Below are positions 1-6,172 of a stretch of 7,627 nt of DNA, piece by piece. Source of the DNA: Arcobacter sp. (GTDB lineage: Bacteria; Campylobacterota; Campylobacteria; Campylobacterales; Arcobacteraceae). The position numbers were made by a program, and so were the translations under genes. The notes below the pieces were generated by a model, which ran no database searches, was not told where the DNA came from, and worked only from the letters and a program-made list of their open reading frames with translations. The stretch is from positions 1-7,627 of the forward strand of contig JADGEG010000098.1 of the NCBI GenBank assembly GCA_016744485.1, read 5' to 3'. Numbering within the stretch: position 1 is the first letter of the stretch; the number at the start of each line of letters is the position of its first letter.

Positions 1-286
1 TATTTTAAAATCAAATGATATTAAAATATCTATAGATGGAAAAGGACAAGCTACTGATAATATTTGTATAAAAAGATTCTAGCGAAGTATAAAATATGAA
101 GAAATCTATCTAAATGATTATAAAAGTATGAGTGAATTAAGATACTCTATCGATAATTATATGAAGAAATATAATAATAGAAGATTACATTCTACTCTTT
201 AAAATAAAACTCCAAATGAGATTTATTTTAAAGCTATTAATAATTTAAATCATAATAGTGATAAATTGTTACAAAAAGTATCGTAG
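1..286 (+). pseudogene. IS3-family transposase (OrfB) C-terminal remnant, inactivated
   Basis: Reading from position 2, the frame gives the C-terminal end of an IS3-family DDE transposase (rve integrase core): an ISIDGKGQATDNI stretch, RSIKYEEIYL, then NYMKKYNNRRLHSTL and NKTPNEIYF, ending with TAG at 284-286. The frame is broken by TAG at 80-82, where the family normally has Trp in the (I/V)ERxWRS motif, and by TAA at 200-202, where Gln is expected in the HSTLQ-like motif. The residue that should be the third catalytic acid, Glu of the DDE triad in the same motif, is Lys (AAA at 71-73). All three differences are explained by single transitions (GAA to AAA, TGG to TAG, CAA to TAA), so this is a decayed copy and not a frameshifted live one. 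The N-terminal part and OrfA lie outside the window. The family call is confident; the expected ancestral residues come from family knowledge. Confidence 0.88.
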
Positions 287-335
287 GTTAGTGGAATAAG
301 AAAATTGAATTAGGTGGTCTTGACAAAGAGGGACA
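1..335 (+). mobile_element. Right end of a degenerate IS3-family insertion sequence
   Basis: The transposase remnant is followed by about 50 non-coding bases. The segment 307-335 ends in GAGGGACA, so read from the outside it begins TGTCCCTCTTTGTCAAGACC. A TG...CA terminus and a position just downstream of the transposase stop fit the right terminal inverted repeat of an IS3-type element. The left end and the target duplication are outside the window, so the exact boundary at 335 is inferred. If correct, the element ends only 15 bp beyond the stop codon of the convergent kinase gene and does not interrupt it. Confidence 0.55.
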
Positions 336-350
336 TTATAGTTTTTAAAT

Positions 351-1283
351 TTATATTATATAAAAATATTTTGAATAAAAGTTAGATTCTTCAATATGCC
401 TGAACTTTATTAAATATTCAGTGTTTTCATAAGTATTTTGATCAAAGTCAACATATTTAAGTGAATTACTTAATCTTTTTAATGCATAAAAGAAAGCTGC
501 ATATAAGATATATTTTCTTAAAAAATCAATAGTAATACTCAAATTTGAATAAGTATTATATACATCTAAAAGTTTTTGTACAAGTTTGAAATCAAGAATT
601 TCATTTTTAAAACACCAACTATTTATAATAATAGCAATATCAAAATATCTGTTACTTTTACATGCTTGAGATAAATCAAAAACTCCTGTTAAAATATCTT
701 TATTAAATTTTGTATTATCAGGAAATAAATCACCATGAATAATACAATTATTTTCAAAATAAATATTATGAACTTTTAAATTATAATCTAATAAATCACA
801 TTTTAATTTTTCTGAAATATCTTTATGATGTATTATATTTTTAAGATAAGTTTTTAATACTTGTGAAATATGTATAGTCTTATTTGATAAGATAATATTT
901 TTTGATTTTTGATGAAAAATACTAATAAATTTGGCTATTTGTACGATATGTGAAGACTCTATTAATATAGGTGAGCTTCCTTTAATATATGAATATAATG
1001 CAAAAACTTTTGAATTATGCATTTTAATATTGTTATAATTTGTATAAGGTTTAGCTAAAGGAAGGCAAGACAAAGCATTAAGTAAAACTATTTCATTTTG
1101 CACTTCACATTTTGATGATTTTTCGTATAATTTAAATATATATTTTGTATTATATTTATCTATTCCTACATAAGTAGTATCACTGATTCCATCTTTTGTT
1201 TCAAATATATTTTCAAATACTATATTATAATCTTTAATTATATTATTAATTTGTCTCTTAGAAAGTTTTACTTTTATTCCCAA
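351..1283 (-). CDS. thrB: Homoserine kinase type II (ThrB, aminoglycoside-phosphotransferase fold)
   Basis: This 310-residue protein probably phosphorylates L-homoserine with ATP to O-phosphohomoserine, the step before threonine synthase, in the cytoplasm. It has the APH/protein-kinase-like fold: an N-terminal lobe with the likely ATP-binding Lys51 (YIFKLYEK), a Glu at 60 or 64 for the salt bridge, the Brenner-type catalytic loop HGDLFPDN at 183-190 with Asp185 and Asn190, and the metal-binding Asp203 in GVFDLSQA. The following FDIAIIINSWCF (214-225) and a helical C-terminus with YALKRL are typical of type II homoserine kinases. The start is TTG at 1283, preceded by AAGG six bases upstream; the MGIKVKL beginning fits the family. 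It is the last gene of the hisH-hisA cluster, 29 bp after hisA, and converges on the IS remnant. It has many Asn, Ile and Lys codons but no disruption. Another small-molecule kinase of the APH family is the main alternative. Confidence 0.75.
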   Translation of the reverse strand: MGIKVKLSKRQINNIIKDYNIVFENIFETKDGISDTTYVGIDKYNTKYIFKLYEKSSKCEVQNEIVLLNALSCLPLAKPYTNYNNIKMHNSKVFALYSYIKGSSPILIESSHIVQIAKFISIFHQKSKNIILSNKTIHISQVLKTYLKNIIHHKDISEKLKCDLLDYNLKVHNIYFENNCIIHGDLFPDNTKFNKDILTGVFDLSQACKSNRYFDIAIIINSWCFKNEILDFKLVQKLLDVYNTYSNLSITIDFLRKYILYAAFFYALKRLSNSLKYVDFDQNTYENTEYLIKFRHIEESNFYSKYFYII

Positions 1284-1289
1284 AACAAA

Positions 1290-1293
1290 CCTT
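1290..1293 (-). promoter_or_regulatory. Shine-Dalgarno AAGG for the TTG start of thrB
   Basis: On the minus strand TAAGG is followed by six bases and then TTG at 1283-1281. No ATG or GTG at a comparable place gives the family-like N-terminus, so this site supports the TTG start. Confidence 0.55.
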
Positions 1294-1312
1294 ATTTTTT
1301 ATACTAGACACA

Positions 1313-2026
1313 TTAAGATTTTAAAAGTTTAAAACCTTCTTGTAAGTCTAGAGTTTTTTCATAAAATGCTTTCCCCACAATCATACCTGCGATATTACCA
1401 TTTTCTTTGCATCTTTTAACATCATGGATATCTTTAACTCCACCTGATGCAATAGTATCAATACCAGATGCAAGTGCAATTTCTTGTGTAAATTCAACAT
1501 TTACACCACATAACATACCATCTTTACTAATATCTGTACAAATAATAGCTTGTACTCCTGCATTTGCAAACTCTTTGGCTAAAGATGTAGCTTTTATATT
1601 TGAAACTTCTGCCCAACCTTCAACTGCTACCATTCCATTAAGTGCATCAATGCCTACTGCAATAGGATACTTTTTTGCCATATCTTTGACAAATTTTGGA
1701 TTTTTAAGTGCAATTGAGCCTAAGATTACTCTTGATACTCCTAAGCTGATATACATTTTAATAGTTTCTTCATCTCTTATTCCACCACCTATTTGAATCT
1801 TTAAATTACAGTTTTGAATGATTTGTTTGATTGTTTCTAAATTTTCTGGTTTTCCAGAAAATGCTGCATTTAAATCAACTATATGAAGCCATGTACTTCC
1901 TGCTTCTTCAAATTCTTTAGCAAGCTTCAAAGGCTCATGTGAATAAATTTTTGCACTATTCATTAGACCTTTATTAAGTCTTACTGCTTTTGCATCTTTT
2001 AAATCAATGGCTGGTAGAATCGTCAT
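1313..2026 (-). CDS. hisA: Phosphoribosylformimino-5-aminoimidazole carboxamide ribotide isomerase (HisA)
   Basis: HisA catalyses the Amadori rearrangement of ProFAR to PRFAR, the fourth step of histidine biosynthesis, in the cytoplasm. The 237-residue length is normal and the TIM-barrel signatures are all present: LPAIDL with catalytic Asp8, HIVDLNAAFSG (48-58), the phosphate-binding IGGGIRD (79-85), GIDA with the second catalytic Asp127, CTDISKDG (163-170), and IASGGV (192-197) for the second phosphate site. The start is ATG at 2026. An AAGGG Shine-Dalgarno sequence at 2036-2040 overlaps the last base of the hisH stop codon region, so translation is probably coupled to hisH, 12 bp upstream. 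The product feeds the HisF/HisH synthase; hisF is not in this window. No missing key residues were seen. The identification is secure; a bifunctional PriA is unlikely in this lineage, where separate trpF is expected. Confidence 0.97.
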   Translation of the reverse strand: MTILPAIDLKDAKAVRLNKGLMNSAKIYSHEPLKLAKEFEEAGSTWLHIVDLNAAFSGKPENLETIKQIIQNCNLKIQIGGGIRDEETIKMYISLGVSRVILGSIALKNPKFVKDMAKKYPIAVGIDALNGMVAVEGWAEVSNIKATSLAKEFANAGVQAIICTDISKDGMLCGVNVEFTQEIALASGIDTIASGGVKDIHDVKRCKENGNIAGMIVGKAFYEKTLDLQEGFKLLKS

Positions 2027-2038
2027 CGTTTTATACCC

Positions 2039-2650
2039 TTATTTTAGATTTATGAAATTTTTTAATATTTGTAAGCCATTATTATGAGATTTTTCTGGAT
2101 GTGGCTGAAAACCATATATATTATCTTTTTGTACTGCACTTGTAAATTCATATCCATAGTTTGTACTACCTATTATATTATTGTTAGTAGTTTTTACATG
2201 ATAAGAATGTACAAAATATAAATAAGGATTTTGTAAACCATCAAATAAAGTGTGATTATCATGTGTATTAATCGTATTCCATCCTACATGGGGAATTCTT
2301 GTATTACTTTGCATCTTAGATTTATCAAATTTAATAATATCTCCATTTATTAAACCAAGACCTTTATGCTTTCCAAACTCACTTGAGTTATCAAAAAGTA
2401 ATTGCATTCCAAGACAAATACCTATCATATTTTTACCACTTAAAGCATATTGCATTATAGAATCTTTCATACCAGTTTGTATTAAAGATTGCATTGCAAC
2501 ACTAAAAGCTCCAACTCCTGGTAATATAATTCTGTCAAATAATTTTAATTTTTCTGGATCTTTTACTATGTATACTTTTTCACCTAAAAAATCACAAGCA
2601 TTATAAACACTAGCTATATTGCCAATATTATAATCTATAACAGCAGTCAA
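2039..2650 (-). CDS. hisH: Imidazole glycerol phosphate synthase, glutamine amidotransferase subunit (HisH)
   Basis: HisH hydrolyses glutamine and passes ammonia to HisF, which converts PRFAR to imidazole glycerol phosphate and AICAR. The 203-residue protein is a standard class I glutamine amidotransferase: VIDYNIGNIASV at the N-terminus, the oxyanion region PGVGAF (44-49), the nucleophile elbow GICLGMQ with Cys79, HVGWN (121-125), YFVHSYH (145-151), and QPHPEKS supplying His184 and Glu186 of the catalytic triad. Many relatives have Phe rather than Pro at residue 183. The start is TTG at 2650, which places the first residue exactly where family members begin, five residues before the Asp of IDYN. 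There is no strong Shine-Dalgarno sequence; the start lies 3 bp after the upstream membrane-protein stop, so translational coupling is likely. hisA follows 12 bp downstream. Its partner hisF must be elsewhere. The dedicated HisH role is favoured over flagellin- or LPS-linked HisH paralogues because of the hisA neighbour. Confidence 0.95.
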   Translation of the reverse strand: MTAVIDYNIGNIASVYNACDFLGEKVYIVKDPEKLKLFDRIILPGVGAFSVAMQSLIQTGMKDSIMQYALSGKNMIGICLGMQLLFDNSSEFGKHKGLGLINGDIIKFDKSKMQSNTRIPHVGWNTINTHDNHTLFDGLQNPYLYFVHSYHVKTTNNNIIGSTNYGYEFTSAVQKDNIYGFQPHPEKSHNNGLQILKNFINLK

Positions 2651-2653
2651 TTT

Positions 2654-3061
2654 TTAATCTTTTGCATTAGATTTTAATTTTTCTAAAAAAATTAATAAAT
2701 TTTTTGTATGAAGCTTATTAAGATGTAAGAATAAAAAAACAACAACAACAACATTAAAATGTATCATAGCTTGTGATAAAGTGAAAAAAAACAATAAAAT
2801 AGCAGCTATAGTTATAAAAATAGGATAAACCAACTTTGTTATTGCCTCACTTTTAATTAGTTCAGCCTTATAATCATATATATTTTGAATAATAAAATCT
2901 TTATCATCTGATTTTAGTGTTTTATTAGTTTTCATTTGTTCTAAAGTTTTTAATATATCTATATTTTGCTTATACTGATAAAACTTATATCCCATAGCAA
3001 CAAGTATTATGATGGATAAAGAAACCGATATAAGCTCTAAAGGTACTTTTATATCTTCCAT
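2654..3061 (-). CDS. Small membrane protein of unknown function, first gene of the his operon
   Basis: I do not recognise this 135-residue protein. It has a hydrophobic segment near residues 7-24 (LELISVSLSIIILVAMGY), a polar, Lys-rich middle of about 50 residues (26-74, with a KTLEQMKTNKTLKSDD stretch), then two closely spaced hydrophobic segments at about 76-95 and 97-114 containing five consecutive valines, and a basic C-terminal tail. It is therefore probably an inner-membrane protein with three helices. The frame is open back to an ATG at 3109, but I chose ATG 3061: it has AAGGA five bases upstream and lies about 16 bases after the predicted transcription start, whereas the 3109 codon would lie upstream of the -10 box. 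It ends 3 bp before hisH, so it is presumably cotranscribed with the histidine genes, though nothing in its sequence links it to histidine synthesis. Confidence 0.72.
   Translation of the reverse strand: MEDIKVPLELISVSLSIIILVAMGYKFYQYKQNIDILKTLEQMKTNKTLKSDDKDFIIQNIYDYKAELIKSEAITKLVYPIFITIAAILLFFFTLSQAMIHFNVVVVVFLFLHLNKLHTKNLLIFLEKLKSNAKD
2733..2752. repeat. A7 tract plus (AAC)5 microsatellite inside the membrane-protein gene
   Basis: The plus strand has seven A residues (2733-2739) running into five AAC units (2738-2752). On the coding strand this is (GTT)5 followed by a T run and encodes five valines and a phenylalanine in the third hydrophobic segment. An A8 tract lies nearby at 2784-2791 in the same gene. 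Confidence 0.85.
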
Positions 3062-3066
3062 ATATT

Positions 3067-3071
3067 TCCTT
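3067..3071 (-). promoter_or_regulatory. Shine-Dalgarno AAGGA deciding the start at 3061
   Basis: The minus strand reads AAGGA, five bases (AATAT), then ATG at 3061. The in-frame upstream ATG at 3109 has no comparable site, so this supports the shorter protein. Confidence 0.7.
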
Positions 3072-3083
3072 ATGTAAAAAACG

Positions 3084-3092
3084 ATTATATCA
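3084..3092 (-). promoter_or_regulatory. Extended -10 promoter of the membrane protein-hisH-hisA-thrB operon
   Basis: The minus strand carries TGATATAAT, a perfect TATAAT hexamer with the extended TGn element. Transcription would start near 3077, leaving a leader of about 16 bases that contains the AAGGA site and ends at ATG 3061. The nearest -35-like sequence, TTAACA at 3115-3110, is about 20 bases away, so the -35 is weak, as is common for housekeeping promoters in Campylobacterota. No leader peptide rich in histidine or attenuator fits into so short a leader. Confidence 0.72.
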
Positions 3093-3126
3093 TAAGTGCT
3101 TAAAACCATTGTTAAGTATAAGTGGT

Positions 3127-3175
3127 ATATTAAGATTTTTAAAATTAAATTACATATCTAATAAAATCTTAATAT
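3127..3175. repeat. Perfect 13-bp inverted repeat between two divergent promoters
   Basis: ATATTAAGATTTT at 3127-3139 is matched exactly by its reverse complement AAAATCTTAATAT at 3163-3175, with a 23-bp spacer. The repeat lies between the minus-strand -10 box (3084-3092) and the plus-strand TATAAT (3199-3204); the right arm touches the expected -35 region of the plus-strand promoter. This position fits a two-site operator for a dimeric regulator. As a hairpin it would be weak because it is almost all A-T, and it is not followed by a terminator-like T run in a sensible place. Confidence 0.55.
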
Positions 3176-3198
3176 CTTTTTTGTAAGAATATATTTTT

Positions 3199-3204
3199 TA
3201 TAAT
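3199..3204 (+). promoter_or_regulatory. -10 box of the DUF3050 gene promoter
   Basis: A consensus TATAAT lies 30 bp upstream of the ATG at 3234, giving a predicted start near 3211 and a leader of about 23 bases. The upstream bases are T-rich (3176-3198) without a convincing TTGACA. In such an A/T-rich region a TATAAT could occur by chance, but no better candidate is seen. Confidence 0.5.
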
Positions 3205-3233
3205 AACAAATCTCAATACAAAGCACTACTAAT

Positions 3234-4022
3234 ATGATAGAAATAAATAAAATTGAAAATGCACTACAAGGTTTACGCAAACAGTTGATTAATCATGATT
3301 TATATACAAACATTAAATCAATAGAAGATATTCAGATTTTTATGCAAATTCATATCTTTGCCGTTTGGGATTTTATGTCTTTATTAAAAGCTTTACAAAA
3401 TGAGTTAACCAACACTTCTATTCCTTGGACACCAACAGGAGATAAATTAACTAGAAGACTAGTAAATGAAATTGTCTTATGTGAAGAAAGTGATTATAAT
3501 GAAAATAATGAACCTGCTAGTCATTTTGAGATGTATATTGATGCAATGAAGCAAATAAATGCAGATACTGCTAAAATAGAGAATTTTATCTCATCTTTAC
3601 AAAAACAAATAGATTATAAGAGTGCATTTGATGTTCTAGATTTTCGTCATGATATAAAAAATGACATAAAAGATTTTATTGATTTTACTTTTGACATTAT
3701 TAAGACAAAAAAAGTTCATATAATTGCTTCTGTTTTTACTTTTGGACGGGAGAATTTAATACCTTCAATGTTTATAAAAATTGTAAGAAGGTTTAATACT
3801 CAAAACAATTCTAATTTAAGCAAGTTTGTTTATTATTTAGATAGACATATACAAGTTGATGAAGAAGAACATGGTCCAATGGCATTAAATATGATTAGAC
3901 AATTATGTGGAAATGATTCTTTAAAATGGCTAGAAGCACAAGATGTATGTGTTATAGCATTGGAAAAACGAATAAAATTATGGGATAGTATAAATAAAGA
4001 AATACTAGCTAACAATACATAA
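3234..4022 (+). CDS. DUF3050 family protein, probable heme-oxygenase-like fold metal-binding protein
   Basis: The 262-residue soluble protein matches the DUF3050 pattern I know: NHDLYTNIKSIEDIQIFM (20-37) followed by HIFAVWDFMSLLKALQ (40-55), PWTP (64-67), LVNEIVLCEESD (76-87), SHFEMYIDAM (96-105), SVFTFGREN (166-174) and DRHIQVDEEEHGPMA (203-217). No signal peptide or membrane segment is visible. His21, His40, Glu79, Glu84-Glu85, Asp87, His97, Glu99, Asp203, His205, Glu210-212 and His213 are a set of conserved-looking acidic and histidine residues on predicted helices. That is what would be expected of a metal site in the heme-oxygenase-like diiron superfamily, to which DUF3050 is thought to relate; this link is inference. 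It starts at ATG 3234 without an obvious Shine-Dalgarno sequence. It stands alone, divergent from the his operon and convergent with dctM. Enzyme activity is unknown. Confidence 0.85.
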   Translation: MIEINKIENALQGLRKQLINHDLYTNIKSIEDIQIFMQIHIFAVWDFMSLLKALQNELTNTSIPWTPTGDKLTRRLVNEIVLCEESDYNENNEPASHFEMYIDAMKQINADTAKIENFISSLQKQIDYKSAFDVLDFRHDIKNDIKDFIDFTFDIIKTKKVHIIASVFTFGRENLIPSMFIKIVRRFNTQNNSNLSKFVYYLDRHIQVDEEEHGPMALNMIRQLCGNDSLKWLEAQDVCVIALEKRIKLWDSINKEILANNT

Positions 4023-4185
4023 GATACAAAGTTACTGTATAAATTAGCTAAAAAGGTCTTAGATTATTCTCTTCTTAATAGTATATACTTTTTATTGGTC
4101 TGAATAAATAAAAGAGTACATCACATATATGAAACTTGATGTTATAAAGTAAGTTAATAATATCTTTCATAAATTTACTTATATA

Positions 4186-5538
4186 TTATTTCATAATTGG
4201 ATCTATTCCAAAAAATCCAGGGTAAAAAGCTAAGATACATAATACAATAATTTGAATTGCTATAAAAGGCAATACTCCTTTATATATTTGAGTGGTTCTA
4301 ACTGATACCGGGGCGACTCCTTTTAAATAAAATAAAGAAAAGCCAAAAGGTGGAGTTAAAAACGAAGTCTGTAAGTTCATGGCAATTAATATTGCAAACC
4401 AAACTGGACTTATTCCTAAAGCTTCAGAAATTGGTACTAAAATAGGAACAATAATATATGAAATTTCGACAAAATCAATAAAAAAACCAAGTACTAAAAT
4501 AGCTAACATTGTAAAAATTATGAAAGCCCATCTATCATCACCTGGAAGATTTGTCATAAAATGTTCAACAATTTCTTCTCCTCCTGTATATGAAAAGACC
4601 ATAGAAAAAGCTGTTGCTCCTATTAAGATAGCAAATACCATTGAAGTTATTTTTACAGATTCTAAAGCTGCTTGTTTAATCATATCAATTGAAAAAGTTT
4701 TATATAATAAAGCAAGTCCAATTGCTCCAATACAACCAACAGCTGAAGATTCAGTTGGAGTTGCAATTCCTGCAAATATAGAGCCAAGTACCATAATTAT
4801 TAATGATAATGAAGGAATAATATCAATTAAAGCTCTTATGATTTGTTGTTTTTTATTGCCACGACTAAGGTTAGCTGGAATAGCTGGTGCCATATTTGGA
4901 TTAAAATAAGCAATAAGTAAAATAAAAATTATATAAGCAGCTACTAACGTAAGACCAGGACCAATAGCAGCTGTAAATAGATCTCCTACGGGAACTTGAA
5001 AAACATCTCCTAGAATAATTAATACAATTGAAGGTGGTATAATTTGTCCTAAAGTTCCAGAGGCACAGATAGTTCCTGTTGCTAATTGTGTATTATATTT
5101 ATACTTTAACATAACAGGCAAGGAAATAACTCCCATAGCAACCACACTAGCACCTACAACACCTGTTGATGCTGCTAGAAGTGATCCTACAAGAACCGTT
5201 GAAATGGCAACTCCTCCTCGTATTTCACCAAATAAAAAGCCCATTGATTCTAATAGTTTTTCAGCGAGTCCTGTTTTTTGTAAAATAATACCCATAAAAA
5301 TAAACATAGGAATTGCCATTAAAATAGTATTTTGCATAATTGAATATATTCTATAAGGCATATAATCAAACATAGATATACCTTCAATCACACCATTTAT
5401 AATACCACCGTCTAAACCAACTTCAACAATTCCTGCAATTATTCCAAATAAAACTGAAACAGCTGCAAAGGTAAATGCAACAGGAAATCCAAATAAAAGC
5501 ATAAATAATGCTACAAAAAACATAATTATACCAATCAT
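4186..5538 (-). CDS. dctM: TRAP transporter large permease subunit (DctM)
   Basis: DctM is the large inner-membrane subunit of a tripartite ATP-independent periplasmic transporter; it moves the substrate with cation (usually sodium) symport. The 450-residue protein is hydrophobic throughout with about twelve or more membrane segments. Visible family signatures are NTILMAIPMFIFMG (69-82), GVAISTVLVGSLLAASTGVVGAS (109-131, a duplicated-half motif), SGTLGQIIPPS (160-170), ATPTESSAVG (259-268), FIDFVEIS (353-360) and TSFLTPPFGF (391-400). The length is at the upper normal range and resembles the branch paired with TakP/FcbT1-type binding proteins. The ATG overlaps the dctQ stop as ATGA (5535-5538), with AGGA upstream inside dctQ, so the two membrane subunits are translationally coupled. 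It is the last gene of the cluster and converges on the DUF3050 gene across 163 bp with no clear terminator. Confidence 0.95.
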   Translation of the reverse strand: MIGIIMFFVALFMLLFGFPVAFTFAAVSVLFGIIAGIVEVGLDGGIINGVIEGISMFDYMPYRIYSIMQNTILMAIPMFIFMGIILQKTGLAEKLLESMGFLFGEIRGGVAISTVLVGSLLAASTGVVGASVVAMGVISLPVMLKYKYNTQLATGTICASGTLGQIIPPSIVLIILGDVFQVPVGDLFTAAIGPGLTLVAAYIIFILLIAYFNPNMAPAIPANLSRGNKKQQIIRALIDIIPSLSLIIMVLGSIFAGIATPTESSAVGCIGAIGLALLYKTFSIDMIKQAALESVKITSMVFAILIGATAFSMVFSYTGGEEIVEHFMTNLPGDDRWAFIIFTMLAILVLGFFIDFVEISYIIVPILVPISEALGISPVWFAILIAMNLQTSFLTPPFGFSLFYLKGVAPVSVRTTQIYKGVLPFIAIQIIVLCILAFYPGFFGIDPIMK

Positions 5539-6143
5539 TTTAATTTTCCTTTTTCATTTGTATCAATAATAGGATGATTATATCCATCTAATTCACTCTT
5601 TAAACTATTGATTTCATTTTGTAAATTATTCTCTTCTAAGTTATGAATTTCTTTATAAACAATTAAGTTTTTAATAAAATAACCACATGAAGTAATAATT
5701 AGCATAAAAAAAGATAATGGTATTAAGGCTTTTATAATCCATCTATAAGGTAAACCACCTGGATCACCACTTTGTTCCATAGATGTATATGCTTCAAGTG
5801 CATTATGAATTGAACTTGTTGCAATTAACAAAGAAATTGGAAGAATAAATAAAACTACACCTATCATATTTATCATGGCTTTTTTTCTTTTGGATAATTT
5901 ATCATAAATTAAATCAACTCTAACATGTCCATCTTCTTTTAATGTATATGAGATTCCTAATAAAATTACAACTGAAAAAAGATGCCACTCCATTTCTTGC
6001 ATGGCAATTGAACCAGATTTAAAAAAGTATCGCATTACTACATCATATGCAACATTTAATATCATTAAAACAATTGCAAGAGCTGTAATAGTTCCAATAA
6101 TATCTGCAAATTTATTAAAACCTTTTTCAAGCTTTAAAAGCAT
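5535..6143 (-). CDS. dctQ: TRAP transporter small permease subunit (DctQ)
   Basis: DctQ is the four-helix inner-membrane partner of DctM, needed for assembly with the large subunit. Hydrophobic segments lie at about 16-37, 53-67, 90-110 and 136-157. The typical DctQ stretch is clear: NVAYDVVMRYFF (30-41), MQEMEWHLFSVVILLGISY (48-66) and KEDGHVRVDLIYDKLS (69-84). At 202 residues it is longer than a minimal DctQ; the extra part is a charged C-terminal tail (160-202) with leucine/isoleucine spacing at 174, 178, 181 and 185 that suggests a short coiled coil. The start ATG at 6143 has AAGGA five bases upstream. It lies 104 bp after dctP, a gap filled with stem-loops, and overlaps dctM by 4 bp. Identification relies on motif and context together and is firm. 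Confidence 0.93.
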   Translation of the reverse strand: MLLKLEKGFNKFADIIGTITALAIVLMILNVAYDVVMRYFFKSGSIAMQEMEWHLFSVVILLGISYTLKEDGHVRVDLIYDKLSKRKKAMINMIGVVLFILPISLLIATSSIHNALEAYTSMEQSGDPGGLPYRWIIKALIPLSFFMLIITSCGYFIKNLIVYKEIHNLEENNLQNEINSLKSELDGYNHPIIDTNEKGKLK

Positions 6144-6172
6144 AAAAATCCTTTTGATTATTTAAATAACTA

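Noticed and set aside
1407..1796. Open frame on the plus strand inside hisA
   Set aside because: It is antisense to a fully conserved hisA, has no family resemblance and no ribosome site; a shadow of the real gene.
2165..2200. Repeat-rich stretch near the hisH C-terminal part considered as a CRISPR-like or tandem array
   Set aside because: It is ordinary A/T-rich coding sequence for consecutive Asn and Thr residues with no spaced repeats; no CRISPR array is present anywhere in the window.
3127..3175. Rho-independent terminator or his attenuator
   Set aside because: The arms are nearly all A-T with a 23-base spacer, and the repeat lies upstream of both promoters rather than in a transcript leader.
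3833..4015. Short minus-strand frame inside the DUF3050 gene
   Set aside because: Antisense to the conserved DRHIQVDEEEHGP region; no independent support.
4023..4185. Possible bidirectional terminator between the DUF3050 gene and dctM
   Set aside because: TAAAAAG/CTTTTTA (4049-4055/4088-4094) has a 32-base loop and only A-T pairs apart from one, and AGTATATACT (4081 region) is a loop-less palindrome. Neither makes a credible terminator; the stretch shows nothing firm.
4379..4909. Long open frame on the plus strand antisense to dctM
   Set aside because: Its composition mirrors the opposite strand of dctM membrane-helix codons, and dctM motifs are intact across the entire span.
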